38,964 nt of DNA from Pseudovibrio axinellae (lineage in GTDB: Bacteria; Pseudomonadota; Alphaproteobacteria; Rhizobiales; Stappiaceae). The notes under the pieces are model-generated. The model was not told the DNA's origin. It made no database searches and worked only from the letters and a program-made list of their open reading frames with translations. Positions 26,882-35,987 of this stretch are shown one piece after another (the first letter of the stretch is position 1; each line of letters begins with the position of its first letter). The stretch is taken from the NCBI RefSeq assembly GCF_900110875.1, contig NZ_FOFM01000020.1:1-38964 (forward strand), written 5' to 3'. Both the position numbers and the translations under genes were made by a program.

Positions 26882-29800
26882 ATGATGCTCGATACACCGA
26901 TACTCTCCCCAGATGGCCTGCGACAGGCCGTTCTTGGTAACGTGGCAGAGCTTCTTAACTGCCCTGTGGAGTCGCTAGATCTTGATCTGGGTCTGGGACA
27001 TCAGGGTTTCAACTCGTTGCACTATGCCTTGCTTTCCACCTCACTTGGAGATCTTGTTGGGCGGGATATCCGCACCTCTGACCTTCTGGCGGTGAGTTCT
27101 TTAAATGAATTACTTGCCTTCGCGCAGGAAGCAGCTCCTTCAAGGCCCGCAATTCCTGTTGAGCCAGAAGCTCTGGTTGAGACTGGGCCTGTCTCAAGCC
27201 AGCAGGACACTCAGGAAGACGATATCGCTGTCATCGGGCTTTATTGCCGGATGCCACAGGCGGACGGGCCTGATGCGTTTTGGCAAAATATTGTTAATGG
27301 TCGTGATTGCATTACACAGATCCCTGGGGACCGTTGGGACTGGCGCACCTTTTACGGAAATGATCCGGAGCGCAACGAAAGTCAGATCCGGTGGGGTGGG
27401 TTCCTTTCTGACATCGATTGTTTTGACCCCACGCGGTTCAACATTTCCCCGCGTGAAGCAAATGCCATGGACCCGCGCCAGCGCTTACTTCTGGAGGGCA
27501 GCTGGGGCCTTATGGAAGATGCAGGTTATGCCCCGCAAACAGGAACCTCAGAGAGGGTGGGTGTTTTCCTTGGCGTAACGGGTGATGAGTACGGCTCAAT
27601 GCTGGCAGCATCCGGCGCAGCTCAGGACCAGCTGACGTTAATAGGGACGGGACGGTCTTTCATCGCCAACCGCGTCAACTATGCCTTCAACTGGTCAGGC
27701 CCCAGTGAGGTGATTGATACAACGTGTTCCAGCTCGCTCGTTGCTATCCACCATGCCGTGAATGCGCTCAAGAATGGTGATTGTAATATGGCAGTTGCAG
27801 GGGGCATATCTGTCCTGATTGACCCCTTGCCGCACATTGCCCTTTCCAAGGTTGGTGTGCTGGCTGAAGATGGCCGCTGCAAAACATTTGATGATCGGGC
27901 GAATGGCTATGTCCGTAGTGAAGGGCTGGGGCTGGTCCTGCTTAAGCCGCTGGCTCAGGCTCTTGAGGATGGTGACAATGTGCAGGCGGTCATAAAGGCC
28001 TGCCGCATCAACCATGGCGGGCGCTCTTCTGCCATGACGGCGCCAAACGTTGCGGCCCAAAAGGCGCTGCTGAGTGAAACATTTGTAGAGGTGGACGGTG
28101 GAATAGGCGGGCTTGGCTATCACGAGTCCCACGGAACAGGCACGCGCCTTGGGGATCCCATTGAGATCACGGCATACGGGCAGGCCGTAGCTGGACAAAT
28201 TGCAGATGAGGGGTTGTCGCTACTAGATCAGCACATCTCCGTTGGATCGGTCAAGACCAGCATCGGCCATTGTGAAGCGGCGGCTGGGGTGGCGGGTTTC
28301 ATCAAGGCGATGCTGGCGCTCAAGCACTCCGTCAAACCGCCACTAGTGCATTTTAAAGACCAAAATACCGAGATTTCAACTGCGGGTACTCCACTCACTT
28401 TCGAGAGTTCAGCACGGGAATGGCAAGCCTCAATCGGCCCGCAAGGGTTGCCGCGTGCCCGGTGCGCCAGCCTTAGCGCCTTTGGGTTTGGTGGGGTAAA
28501 CGCCTGCGCTGTGATTGAGGAGGCTCCTCAGTCAAAACTTGGTAAGCCGATCAGGCTGGCTGGCCCTCAACTTTTCTTGCTCAGTGGACGAACGCCGGAA
28601 CTGTTGCGCAGCTCAGTACAAGACCTGCTCGACTGGCTGCCCGGTGCAGACGGGCGTGCCGCACGTCTGATCGACATAGCCTTCACGCTTCAACAAGGAC
28701 GGGTGCATGACAAACACCGTCTAGCAGTCGTGGCTGAAACAGCTGAAGATCTGACCAGACAGCTTTCGGCAGCGCTCATGGCAGGTTTGGGGGACCTGAA
28801 ACATGATAAACACCAGAATGAGGCTTTGCGCCGGGCTCTTGACGTGAATGATTTGCACGCCGCAGCGAAAGCATGGGAGCAGGGCGGCGCGGTGAACTGG
28901 CCTGAATGGGCAAGGCAGCTTTGCCCAGATGGCATTCGGATTTCACTGCCCAAAAGCCAATTCTTGCGCAAACGGTATTGGTTGCCGCAGCTTGAACAGA
29001 CCAAACGGGACGGGCTTACCGGCTGGGCAGAAGCTGATGACCTGAAAGACAACGGTTTAAGACTACGCTTAACCTCGCGCGATGGATTTTACGCGCAACA
29101 TGTGATCGCAGGTTCTCTGCTGCTTCCAGGTGCCGGGTTTCTATCGGCCATTGAGTTGGCGTGCCACCGCCACAAAACAACGTATGCGCCTGTCCATCTG
29201 GAGGATATCACCTTTCGCCAGCCCTTCAGCTTGAAAGAGGCTCCCGCAGCGGACCTTCTTGTCCTTCTTGAAGACGGCGAAGGGGCTACAAACGTAAGTG
29301 TGACGGCAAATGATGAGACGCATTCTCTTTGCACCGCCCGACTGAAAGAGGACGCTATGGCATCCCGCAAAAGTGGACTTGCGGAAGCGCGACGAGCCTA
29401 TGCGAATGTTACGACCGCAGCCCAACGTGAGAAGATCTTCACAGATCTTGGGATCTCGTATGGTCCGCTCTTTCAAGTGATCACAGATATGTGGTGGTCG
29501 GGGGATGAAGCTCTGGCAAGGGTTAGCATACCGGACCTGCCCTCCGCTGAACCCGGTTGCGGAGTTTCCATTCCGCTGTTGGATGGGCTCTTCCAGACCA
29601 TTTTGCTGCATCAGTCCTTTTCTGCCGGTACTGAAGAAACGCGGGTTCCCTTTAATATAAGCACACTTTGCGTTTACTCGCAGCCCGGCACAAATGGTTA
29701 CGTTCGTGTGCGTCCGGTTCGTGATGCGAGCGGCCAGAGACAGCGCTATGACGCACTGCTTTATGATAAGGAGGGCGCGCTTTCCATTGAAATGCTTGGC

Positions 29801-31189
29801 GTGCTTGGTCATCAGATACCCGCGCAAAACCCTGCTTCCGACAAGGGGGAAGTTGTCCCCCTTGTTCCGGCTTGGGCATCTATACAAGCCATAAATTCGA
29901 GCACACCGGCGAGAATGGCACTGCTGGATTTGTCTGGCTCTTTTGAACCAGATGCGCTGCTGTCTGGGGGTGAGTTTGTCCAGATCACTGCTGAGCTGAG
30001 TGAGGCTGCGGCAACGGACTGGCTGAAAAGCGGTGAGGAAAAACTAACTGTCTTGCTAGGGGCTGGTGGCAGGTATGAGGGCGACTTCCTCAAACAAGCG
30101 GCTTTATTCCTCAAAGCATGTTTGTCTCAGCCTGTGCCCAACAGCCGTTCTGTACTGTTTGTTGAGCTTGAACGCAGTCTGAAGGATCAATCTGTCATTG
30201 AAGGTCTTGCAGCTCTTGGCAAGGCTGTGGAGCTGGAGAACCCGGCCTTTTCTGTCAAAACCTTGCAAGTAGATCCGTTGGCGGCCCCTCAGCTGAATGC
30301 GGTTCTGGCTCCTGTGCATGAGTTGAAACACTCCAACAGCTTTCGATTAATGCCGCGAGGTTTGCAACAAAGAGTGTTGCGCTCAGCAGATCTGACCTCA
30401 AAGACTAAAGGGATGGTTGAACCGGAAGGAGGCCTTTATCTGGTAACGGGTGGTTTTGGAGCAATTGGGCGCCATTTCGTGTCTAATCTGGCCAAGGCGG
30501 GGGCAACGGTGCTGGCCCTTGGCCGCAGTCCGCAAGCCGAAGAAAACCTGACTCGGGAAGAGGCAACAGCCGAGCGCATTCATTACGCACAGGTGGATTG
30601 CTCTCATTATGAATCCCTACAGGCTGCAATTTCAAACGCGCGGATGCAGTTCGGTCCTGTGCGCGGGGTGCTGCATTGTGCCGGGATAACTCCGGGCGGT
30701 TTGCTGGTGCGCCGTACCTCTGCAGAAATTGCGATGCAGATTGCCGTCAAACTCGATGCTGTGCGTTACCTTGACGAGATAACAGCAGATGACGCACCAA
30801 ATCTGTTCGCTGCCTTCTCATCCCTCATTGCGCACTCGGGTATTATTGGATGCAGTGATTATGCTCTGGCAAACAGGGCAATGGAGGCCTATGTCGCACA
30901 ACGCGCCTCCAGCCGTTCTGGACGCAGTTTTTCAATAGCCTGGTCTGCGTGGCCTGAGGGCGGTATGAGCCTGCGTCCTGAGCAAGAAGGACGGATTCGG
31001 CGTGAGGGAATTTTGCCGATACCACCACAAGCTGCCATCGCTGCCGCAGAAGCAGTGTTTGCGACGCCTGATCTTACAACAGCTGTGCTCCCTTACGGAC
31101 ATTCTGATCTCATCATCAAACGTTTTACTGAGAATTTCATGACGCAGGACAGGGGCACTTCCTCTGCCGCGAGAGGAGGTATGCAATGA
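26882..31189 (+). CDS. Trans-AT PKS: T-KS-DH-KR
   Basis: Domains of this 1435-residue protein: carrier (about 8-80, Ser45 in GFNS); KS (about 115-555) with Cys282, His417 (ESHGTGT) and His463; post-KS linker; DH (about 715-985) with His740 in HVIAGSLLLP and Asp901 in DGLFQ, apparently competent; KR (about 1020-1400) with TGGFGAIG, Ser1314, Tyr1327 and Asn1331, apparently competent. There is no AT and no carrier after the KR. The N-terminal carrier probably receives cysteine from A2 of the preceding protein, 2 nt upstream, and the N-terminal ACP of the 3291 protein probably receives this module's product. DH plus KR predicts an enoyl C2 unit. The stop overlaps the radical SAM gene by 4 nt. Confidence 0.92.
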   Translation: MMLDTPILSPDGLRQAVLGNVAELLNCPVESLDLDLGLGHQGFNSLHYALLSTSLGDLVGRDIRTSDLLAVSSLNELLAFAQEAAPSRPAIPVEPEALVETGPVSSQQDTQEDDIAVIGLYCRMPQADGPDAFWQNIVNGRDCITQIPGDRWDWRTFYGNDPERNESQIRWGGFLSDIDCFDPTRFNISPREANAMDPRQRLLLEGSWGLMEDAGYAPQTGTSERVGVFLGVTGDEYGSMLAASGAAQDQLTLIGTGRSFIANRVNYAFNWSGPSEVIDTTCSSSLVAIHHAVNALKNGDCNMAVAGGISVLIDPLPHIALSKVGVLAEDGRCKTFDDRANGYVRSEGLGLVLLKPLAQALEDGDNVQAVIKACRINHGGRSSAMTAPNVAAQKALLSETFVEVDGGIGGLGYHESHGTGTRLGDPIEITAYGQAVAGQIADEGLSLLDQHISVGSVKTSIGHCEAAAGVAGFIKAMLALKHSVKPPLVHFKDQNTEISTAGTPLTFESSAREWQASIGPQGLPRARCASLSAFGFGGVNACAVIEEAPQSKLGKPIRLAGPQLFLLSGRTPELLRSSVQDLLDWLPGADGRAARLIDIAFTLQQGRVHDKHRLAVVAETAEDLTRQLSAALMAGLGDLKHDKHQNEALRRALDVNDLHAAAKAWEQGGAVNWPEWARQLCPDGIRISLPKSQFLRKRYWLPQLEQTKRDGLTGWAEADDLKDNGLRLRLTSRDGFYAQHVIAGSLLLPGAGFLSAIELACHRHKTTYAPVHLEDITFRQPFSLKEAPAADLLVLLEDGEGATNVSVTANDETHSLCTARLKEDAMASRKSGLAEARRAYANVTTAAQREKIFTDLGISYGPLFQVITDMWWSGDEALARVSIPDLPSAEPGCGVSIPLLDGLFQTILLHQSFSAGTEETRVPFNISTLCVYSQPGTNGYVRVRPVRDASGQRQRYDALLYDKEGALSIEMLGVLGHQIPAQNPASDKGEVVPLVPAWASIQAINSSTPARMALLDLSGSFEPDALLSGGEFVQITAELSEAAATDWLKSGEEKLTVLLGAGGRYEGDFLKQAALFLKACLSQPVPNSRSVLFVELERSLKDQSVIEGLAALGKAVELENPAFSVKTLQVDPLAAPQLNAVLAPVHELKHSNSFRLMPRGLQQRVLRSADLTSKTKGMVEPEGGLYLVTGGFGAIGRHFVSNLAKAGATVLALGRSPQAEENLTREEATAERIHYAQVDCSHYESLQAAISNARMQFGPVRGVLHCAGITPGGLLVRRTSAEIAMQIAVKLDAVRYLDEITADDAPNLFAAFSSLIAHSGIIGCSDYALANRAMEAYVAQRASSRSGRSFSIAWSAWPEGGMSLRPEQEGRIRREGILPIPPQAAIAAAEAVFATPDLTTAVLPYGHSDLIIKRFTENFMTQDRGTSSAARGGMQ

Positions 31190-33210
31190 TGGATACTGCC
31201 ATGGTCCGGCGCCAACAGGCTCTTTTGGTCCACATCAATGCCATGAAAGGGATCACGCCGCTGGTCGGAGGCTATTTGAAAGCCTATGCCTTTAAAGACG
31301 AGGACATACAAAGCTCGTGGCAGATTGAGTTGCTGAGTGTAACGATAGAGCGTTCAGTTGATGAAATTGTTGCAGAAGTGCTGGAGCGTTGCGGTCCTGC
31401 ACCCTCTGCAATCGGCTTCAGCACCTATGTCTGGAATATTAAACTGGTGCAAGGGGCGCTGGAGAAACTTCGAAGCATATTGCCGAAGGAGACAGTTTAT
31501 ATTCTGGGTGGTGTTGAGGCTATGAACCGGGCCGAGGAGCTGATTACTCCGGATGATGAAAATATCTTGATCTGCAATGGTGAGGGTGAAATCACGTTCT
31601 GCGAGTTGCTTAACGAAATCAACAAAGACAGCCCGGATTTCACGCGTGTTGGCGGGATTAGTTTTTATCAAAATGGGGAGCTGGTTCATACACCTGACCA
31701 CAAAAGGATCAAGTCTCTCGATGAAATCCCGTCACCGTTTCTGGCGGGGTATTTTGAGCCTCAGGATATGGCGATTGCGTTGTTGGAGACCAATCGTGGT
31801 TGTCCCTATCAATGTTCCTATTGTTTTTGGGGCGGTGCTGTTGGGCAAAAGATCAACAGGATCAGCAAAACGCGCATTGAGCAGGAAATTGAGTATCTGG
31901 GGCAAAACAACTGCCGCTCAGTTCTGCTGTGCGATGCCAATTTCGGCATATTCCCCAATGATGTGGAACATGCGAAGCAATTCGTAGCGGCCAAAAAGAA
32001 ATATGGCTTTCCGATGCGGGTCAGATACTCGTCTGCCAAGAACAACCTGGAACGCTCGCTGGAGATCGCTTCAATTCTGGCTGAGGGCGATGTGCTTACC
32101 TGCCAGCCAATCTCCTTGCAAACCCTCTCTCCTGTCGCTTTGAAGAAAGCCAATCGTGATAACATAGATCTTCAGACCTACTTTGGTTTGCAAAAGCGCA
32201 CCAATGAGCTGGGGATCTCGTCGTTTATTGAGATCATATGGCCATTGCCGGGGGAGACCCTTGCCAGTTTTAAAGATGGTTTGGCGCAACTGTGCCGCCG
32301 GGGGGCTCAGGCGTTCGCCGTATATCCGTTACTCTGGCTAAACAATGTCGGGTTTCAGGGGCAGGAGCAGGCTCTTGGTGTTCAAACATGGAAAGATGCT
32401 GATGAGTCTGGCTCTGGCCGCAATGTTATCGCGACCAAAGAAGTGCCGTTTGATGATTATCTGGACGGGCTGATGTATGCAGCAGCTTTACAGGTACTGC
32501 ATGACGCGAGAACATTTGACCACACGCTGAGACTGCTTGATGCCCTTGGGTCCGCGTCGATCAGAAGCGTTTGTGACCTTTTTGTCACCTTCATAGATGC
32601 CAAGCAGGGAGTTGGCGGGTTTGCTGCCCTTTGGGAAGAAGGCCGTGACCGGTTTCGGGAAACTCGCTCCAACATCACTTGGCCGGGATCGCTGGTTTTT
32701 CATGCACTCCATGAAGACCGGGCTGGATTTGACAGTTTACTGCGCGAGTTCGTTTCTGAAAATCGGGCATTGTTCTCCTTTGCACCCGACGCCCCCGATG
32801 GCATTGCTGTGTCTCGCCTGATCGATACAACCCTCGATTTTGACCTTCTGGCCCGGCCTTATGTTTATAACAACACGCCCATGCGCAGCGACATGACGTT
32901 GAAACATATGATCGTGAAGAATGTCGGCAAGCGGGCTTATGACGCACAGGGGCCGATTGATATCGAAGCCATTCTTCAGTCCATCCAGAACCAGAATGCA
33001 ACTGGACAAACCGAACCGCTTGGAGAAAGCAACACGGCTTATCGGTTCGATCATTCGATCAACCAAGGGTTCCTGATGGCATCAAAGTCACGGGAGGACC
33101 ACTTTGACGAATGTCGTCTCTTTGCCACTGAGATCGGAAACTTCAGCCAGACCTGGCAAACTGCAGAAACATCCAACTCTCTTCCAACCCACGAAACCGA
33201 AAGAGCATGA
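31186..33210 (+). CDS. Cobalamin-type radical SAM enzyme (class B-like)
   Basis: A 674-residue protein. The N-terminal about 150 residues resemble a cobalamin-binding Rossmann domain (IGFSTYVWNIKLV, YILGGVEA) without the DxHxxG histidine, as in many class B radical SAM methyltransferases. The radical SAM core follows with ETNRGCPYQCSYCFWGG: Cys206, Cys210 and Cys213 bind the 4Fe-4S cluster. The C-terminal about 250 residues are not assigned. Enzymes of this architecture methylate unactivated carbons or rearrange rings, so methylation of the assembled scaffold is the likeliest role; none of the megasynthases contains a methyltransferase domain. It overlaps the PKS gene before it and lies 3 nt from the next gene. 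Confidence 0.87.
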   Translation: MMDTAMVRRQQALLVHINAMKGITPLVGGYLKAYAFKDEDIQSSWQIELLSVTIERSVDEIVAEVLERCGPAPSAIGFSTYVWNIKLVQGALEKLRSILPKETVYILGGVEAMNRAEELITPDDENILICNGEGEITFCELLNEINKDSPDFTRVGGISFYQNGELVHTPDHKRIKSLDEIPSPFLAGYFEPQDMAIALLETNRGCPYQCSYCFWGGAVGQKINRISKTRIEQEIEYLGQNNCRSVLLCDANFGIFPNDVEHAKQFVAAKKKYGFPMRVRYSSAKNNLERSLEIASILAEGDVLTCQPISLQTLSPVALKKANRDNIDLQTYFGLQKRTNELGISSFIEIIWPLPGETLASFKDGLAQLCRRGAQAFAVYPLLWLNNVGFQGQEQALGVQTWKDADESGSGRNVIATKEVPFDDYLDGLMYAAALQVLHDARTFDHTLRLLDALGSASIRSVCDLFVTFIDAKQGVGGFAALWEEGRDRFRETRSNITWPGSLVFHALHEDRAGFDSLLREFVSENRALFSFAPDAPDGIAVSRLIDTTLDFDLLARPYVYNNTPMRSDMTLKHMIVKNVGKRAYDAQGPIDIEAILQSIQNQNATGQTEPLGESNTAYRFDHSINQGFLMASKSREDHFDECRLFATEIGNFSQTWQTAETSNSLPTHETERA

Positions 33211-33213
33211 CCG

Positions 33214-33993
33214 ATGACACTTGTTCACCAGAATGAAATAGACACCTCATCGCTTCTGCTCTGGCAACAGTCGTCTTTTGCGGAAGTCCGCAGCCGGCTG
33301 TCTGACGGAACTGAATTTCCATGTCTTTTTGCGCAGAACGCATTCCGGCGGGAAATCGTCAAGATCTCTTTTGTGGAGACCCTAGATGATGTTGGATTGG
33401 AAAAAGCCCGCAGTGATTTGCTCGAATATGTCAAACGCTGTGAACATTGGGACGGCAAGGTGAACTCTGCTGAGCCATTACTGATGATTTTCAACCCGGA
33501 GAACGTCTCAAGTGACAGTGTTGAAGATTATCACAAGCTAGGCTGGCAGGTTCTCCAGTATTTCCATGACAACGATGACATGCCCTGGCCCGAAGGCACA
33601 GCACAGGCCCCCAATAGTCCGTATTGGTCAATGGCGTTTCACGGGCTCCAGTTGTTTGTGAACATGAGCAGCCCCGCCCACCAAGTGCGCAAAAGCAGAA
33701 ATCTGGGAGCGGCACTCACGCTTGTTATCAATCCGCGCGAGCGGTTCGACATTGTTGCCGGTGAGACAGAAGAGGGCCGCAGAACCCGCGCGAAAATCCG
33801 CCGCCGCGTGGAGGTGTATGATGGCTATTCGCATTGCCCCCAGTTGGGCAGCTATGCAGCAGGCGAGATTGAATGGTGGCAATACGGCATCATTGAAGAG
33901 AACAGGGACCGCACAGACCGTTGCCCACTGCACCAGCGTGCCGATGCAAAAGACGAACAGGAACCACACCTTGCTGAAGAGGAGCTTGCATGA
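33214..33993 (+). CDS. YqcI/YcgG-family heme N-hydroxylase homologue
   Basis: A 259-residue protein with the YqcI/YcgG family layout: FPCLFAQNAFRR near residue 35, YWSMAFHGLQLFVNM in the middle and LVINPRERFD. Characterised relatives DcsA (D-cycloserine pathway) and GntA (guanitoxin pathway) are heme proteins that N-hydroxylate arginine-type guanidines. Here the substrate could be a guanidine, an amine or the arylamine of the aminohydroxybenzoate unit; the sequence does not decide. The C-terminal about 30 residues are highly charged and probably disordered. It is coupled to the following hydrolase by an ATGA overlap, which suggests the two act in sequence, as DcsA and its hydrolase do. Confidence 0.8.
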   Translation: MTLVHQNEIDTSSLLLWQQSSFAEVRSRLSDGTEFPCLFAQNAFRREIVKISFVETLDDVGLEKARSDLLEYVKRCEHWDGKVNSAEPLLMIFNPENVSSDSVEDYHKLGWQVLQYFHDNDDMPWPEGTAQAPNSPYWSMAFHGLQLFVNMSSPAHQVRKSRNLGAALTLVINPRERFDIVAGETEEGRRTRAKIRRRVEVYDGYSHCPQLGSYAAGEIEWWQYGIIEENRDRTDRCPLHQRADAKDEQEPHLAEEELA

Positions 33994-34565
33994 CCTGCCT
34001 TATTCTTATCGACTGGCAAAAAGGCTTCAGGCAACTTGATTACTGGGGCAAACGTAATGGACAGGATGCTGATAAGAACGCAGCTCAACTCCTCAAGGCA
34101 TGGCGGGATAATGCTGGACAGGTAGTTCATATCCGGCATGACTCTGTTGAAGCTGGGTCACCCTTGCGGCCGGAATTACCTGGAAATGAGTTTGAAAACT
34201 TTGCGCAGCCTCTGAGGGAGGAAAAGGTTTACTCCAAGTCCGTGAACTCCGGCTTTATTGGCACAACCTTGAACGAAGATTTGCAGCGCGAAGGCATCCG
34301 ACGCTTGGTTTTGACAGGAGCAACGACGGACCATTGCGTGAACACCACGGCTCGAATGGCTGGAAACCTTGGCTATAAGGTGATTATAGCCAGCGATGCG
34401 TGTTTTACATTTGAGCGAAAAGCTCCGACTGGCGAGCAGCTTGATCCGCAGCTGGTTCACAATGTTCATCTGGCTAGTCTGGATCAAGAATTTGCTCAGG
34501 TTTTAAAAACCCAGGACATTCTCCAGACTGAATTCCCACATGTCTATAAGGAAACAGCTTTATGA
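33990..34565 (+). CDS. Isochorismatase-fold cysteine hydrolase
   Basis: A 191-residue member of the isochorismatase-like family. The family's catalytic triad is visible: Asp8 (LILIDWQKGF), Lys83 (KVYSKSVNSGF) and Cys116 (GATTDHCVNTTARMA). With a Cys nucleophile, relatives hydrolyse amides, N-carbamoyl groups or nicotinamide, whereas true isochorismatases usually lack it. AGGAG just upstream supports the ATG. It overlaps both neighbours by 4 nt. Following an N-hydroxylase homologue, cleavage of an N-hydroxylated amide, urea or guanidine-derived intermediate is plausible but unproven. Confidence 0.9.
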   Translation: MTCLILIDWQKGFRQLDYWGKRNGQDADKNAAQLLKAWRDNAGQVVHIRHDSVEAGSPLRPELPGNEFENFAQPLREEKVYSKSVNSGFIGTTLNEDLQREGIRRLVLTGATTDHCVNTTARMAGNLGYKVIIASDACFTFERKAPTGEQLDPQLVHNVHLASLDQEFAQVLKTQDILQTEFPHVYKETAL

Positions 34566-34990
34566 CAGCCTCTGATAATGATCACAGAATTTCCGAAAAA
34601 TCCAGCACCGGTATGAGCCGCACACTCCGCTATCTGCGAGTCTTTCTGGGCGTGTTTACACTGTTTTTCGGGGTTAACCGTATATTTCATTTTCTGCCGG
34701 AACCACCTTGGCCCGTTGATGCACAATCCTTTCTGGCCGCTCTTTATGCCAGCGGTTACATGTCCAGCCTCATCACAATGAGTGACATCTTTGTGGGCGC
34801 CTTGCTGATCTTGAATCTTGCAGGCCGAGCCGCCCTGATTATGGCTTTGCCGATCTATCTGCACTCCATGTTGTTTCACGTCTTTCTGGCGCCAGAAACT
34901 ATGTTGTTCGCGCTTATTGGCTTACTGCTGAATATCGGCCTGATTGTGGGATACTTCCCAGCTTACCGCAGTCTTATGAAACCGCTTTAA
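34562..34990 (+). CDS. DoxX-like small membrane protein
   Basis: A 142-residue protein with about four hydrophobic segments (around 20-38, 63-80, 85-103 and 110-135). The arrangement LGVFTLFFGVNRIFHF at the N-terminus and a polar VDAQSFLAALYASGYM loop are typical of DoxX-like inner-membrane proteins. Function in this pathway is unknown; relatives are linked to redox or quinone metabolism. AAGGA precedes the ATG, which overlaps the hydrolase stop. It is the last gene of the operon, 5 bp before a strong hairpin. Confidence 0.78.
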   Translation: MTASDNDHRISEKSSTGMSRTLRYLRVFLGVFTLFFGVNRIFHFLPEPPWPVDAQSFLAALYASGYMSSLITMSDIFVGALLILNLAGRAALIMALPIYLHSMLFHVFLAPETMLFALIGLLLNIGLIVGYFPAYRSLMKPL

Positions 34991-34995
34991 AAGCT

Positions 34996-35032
34996 GTGCC
35001 AGCCACCCGTTTGCTCATAAGGTGGCTGGCAC
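34996..35032. terminator. Hairpin terminator between convergent genes
   Basis: GTGCCAGCCACC (34996-35007) pairs perfectly with GGTGGCTGGCAC (35021-35032) across a 13-base loop, giving a GC-rich 12-bp stem. Only a short GTTT follows on the plus strand, so it may act weakly alone. It lies in the 44-bp gap between the end of the biosynthetic operon and the convergent LysR gene, consistent with a bidirectional terminator. Confidence 0.75.
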
Positions 35033-35034
35033 GT

Positions 35035-35979
35035 TTATGCACCAACAGATATTCCTGAGTAGGTGGGACAACATCGCTCTATCTCTCCCAACTCAAATGC
35101 CAGGTGGTTTTTAAGAGATGTCACGAAGTGATGCGAGGTAGCCTTATGCGGTGTGTTCTCAGAAGAGACCAACGACAAATTGATGCGGGCTGAACTTTCA
35201 AACCGGCGCATACACAACCCGAAGTCCACAAAGTCCATCGCCGTTAGAGGATTGGTGAGCGCTATACCAAGGTTAGCAACCGCCATCCGGCAAGCAGCTT
35301 CGCTGGAACACACTTCGATATACGATTTAATTTGGGTCCCCTTTGCAGCAAGAACCATCTCAAAGCGTTTTCTGCATGGATCACTGGCATCTTGAAGGAC
35401 GAGTTCCTGATCTTGCAGGTCTGCAACCGATATAACAGTTTTTCCTGCTAGAGTATGATCCTGACTGAGTACCAAAACTTGATTGACGCTGGCGATGCAC
35501 TCGCAAAGCACGCTTGCATCAGAAAGCCCGCGTGATGTTAACCCGAAATCGATTTCACGGGTTTGTGTTGCAGTGAGCATGTCCTGACCTTTCAGAGGTT
35601 TAAGGATCAAACGGTCTCGGTTGTTCACCAGCTGCATCCGGCGGACGATCTTGGCAAGAAACCCAAGCGCAATGTCTGGAGTATATCCAATGCGCAAGAT
35701 GCCTTCTTTCTGAGCGCGGAGATCCTCGGCTGCGGTCTGGATTCGTTCAATTCGGATATAACATTCACTCACCACTGTATTGAGTTCGTACGCTTCGCTG
35801 GTCGGGCGTAACCGATTGCCATTGCGTTCAAACAAAACAAGCCCTGTTGCCGCCTCAAATTGCTGAAGGGCGCGGCTGATAGATGGTTGAGAGGTATTGA
35901 GAGCATCTGCGGCTCCAGACGTGGTACCAACTTCCATAACTGCCGAGAATGCATCTAGTTGTGTCGTTGTGATCTTCAA
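35035..35979 (-). CDS. LysR-type transcriptional regulator
   Basis: A 314-residue LysR-family protein: N-terminal winged helix-turn-helix (FSAVMEVGTTSGAADALNTSQPSISRALQQFE, cited here as SAADAL-type helix plus SQPSISRAL) and a C-terminal effector-binding domain (GILRIGYTPDIALGFLAK, GIALTNPLTAMDFV). The start is a TTG at 35977-35979: an in-frame TGA immediately precedes it and a strong AAAGGAGG lies 5-6 bases upstream. It is convergent with the biosynthetic operon and probably controls it or responds to its product or a precursor. Confidence 0.9.
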   Translation of the reverse strand: MKITTTQLDAFSAVMEVGTTSGAADALNTSQPSISRALQQFEAATGLVLFERNGNRLRPTSEAYELNTVVSECYIRIERIQTAAEDLRAQKEGILRIGYTPDIALGFLAKIVRRMQLVNNRDRLILKPLKGQDMLTATQTREIDFGLTSRGLSDASVLCECIASVNQVLVLSQDHTLAGKTVISVADLQDQELVLQDASDPCRKRFEMVLAAKGTQIKSYIEVCSSEAACRMAVANLGIALTNPLTAMDFVDFGLCMRRFESSARINLSLVSSENTPHKATSHHFVTSLKNHLAFELGEIERCCPTYSGISVGA

Positions 35980-35987
35980 TCAATCCT

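Noticed and set aside
29141-29887. A 248-codon minus-strand open frame under the DH domain
   Set aside because: The plus strand encodes an intact DH motif pair here; the antisense product has no recognisable domain.
33990-34565. True isochorismatase for catecholate siderophore biosynthesis
   Set aside because: It has the Cys nucleophile triad of the amidohydrolase branch, and no isochorismate synthase or dihydroxybenzoate dehydrogenase is present.
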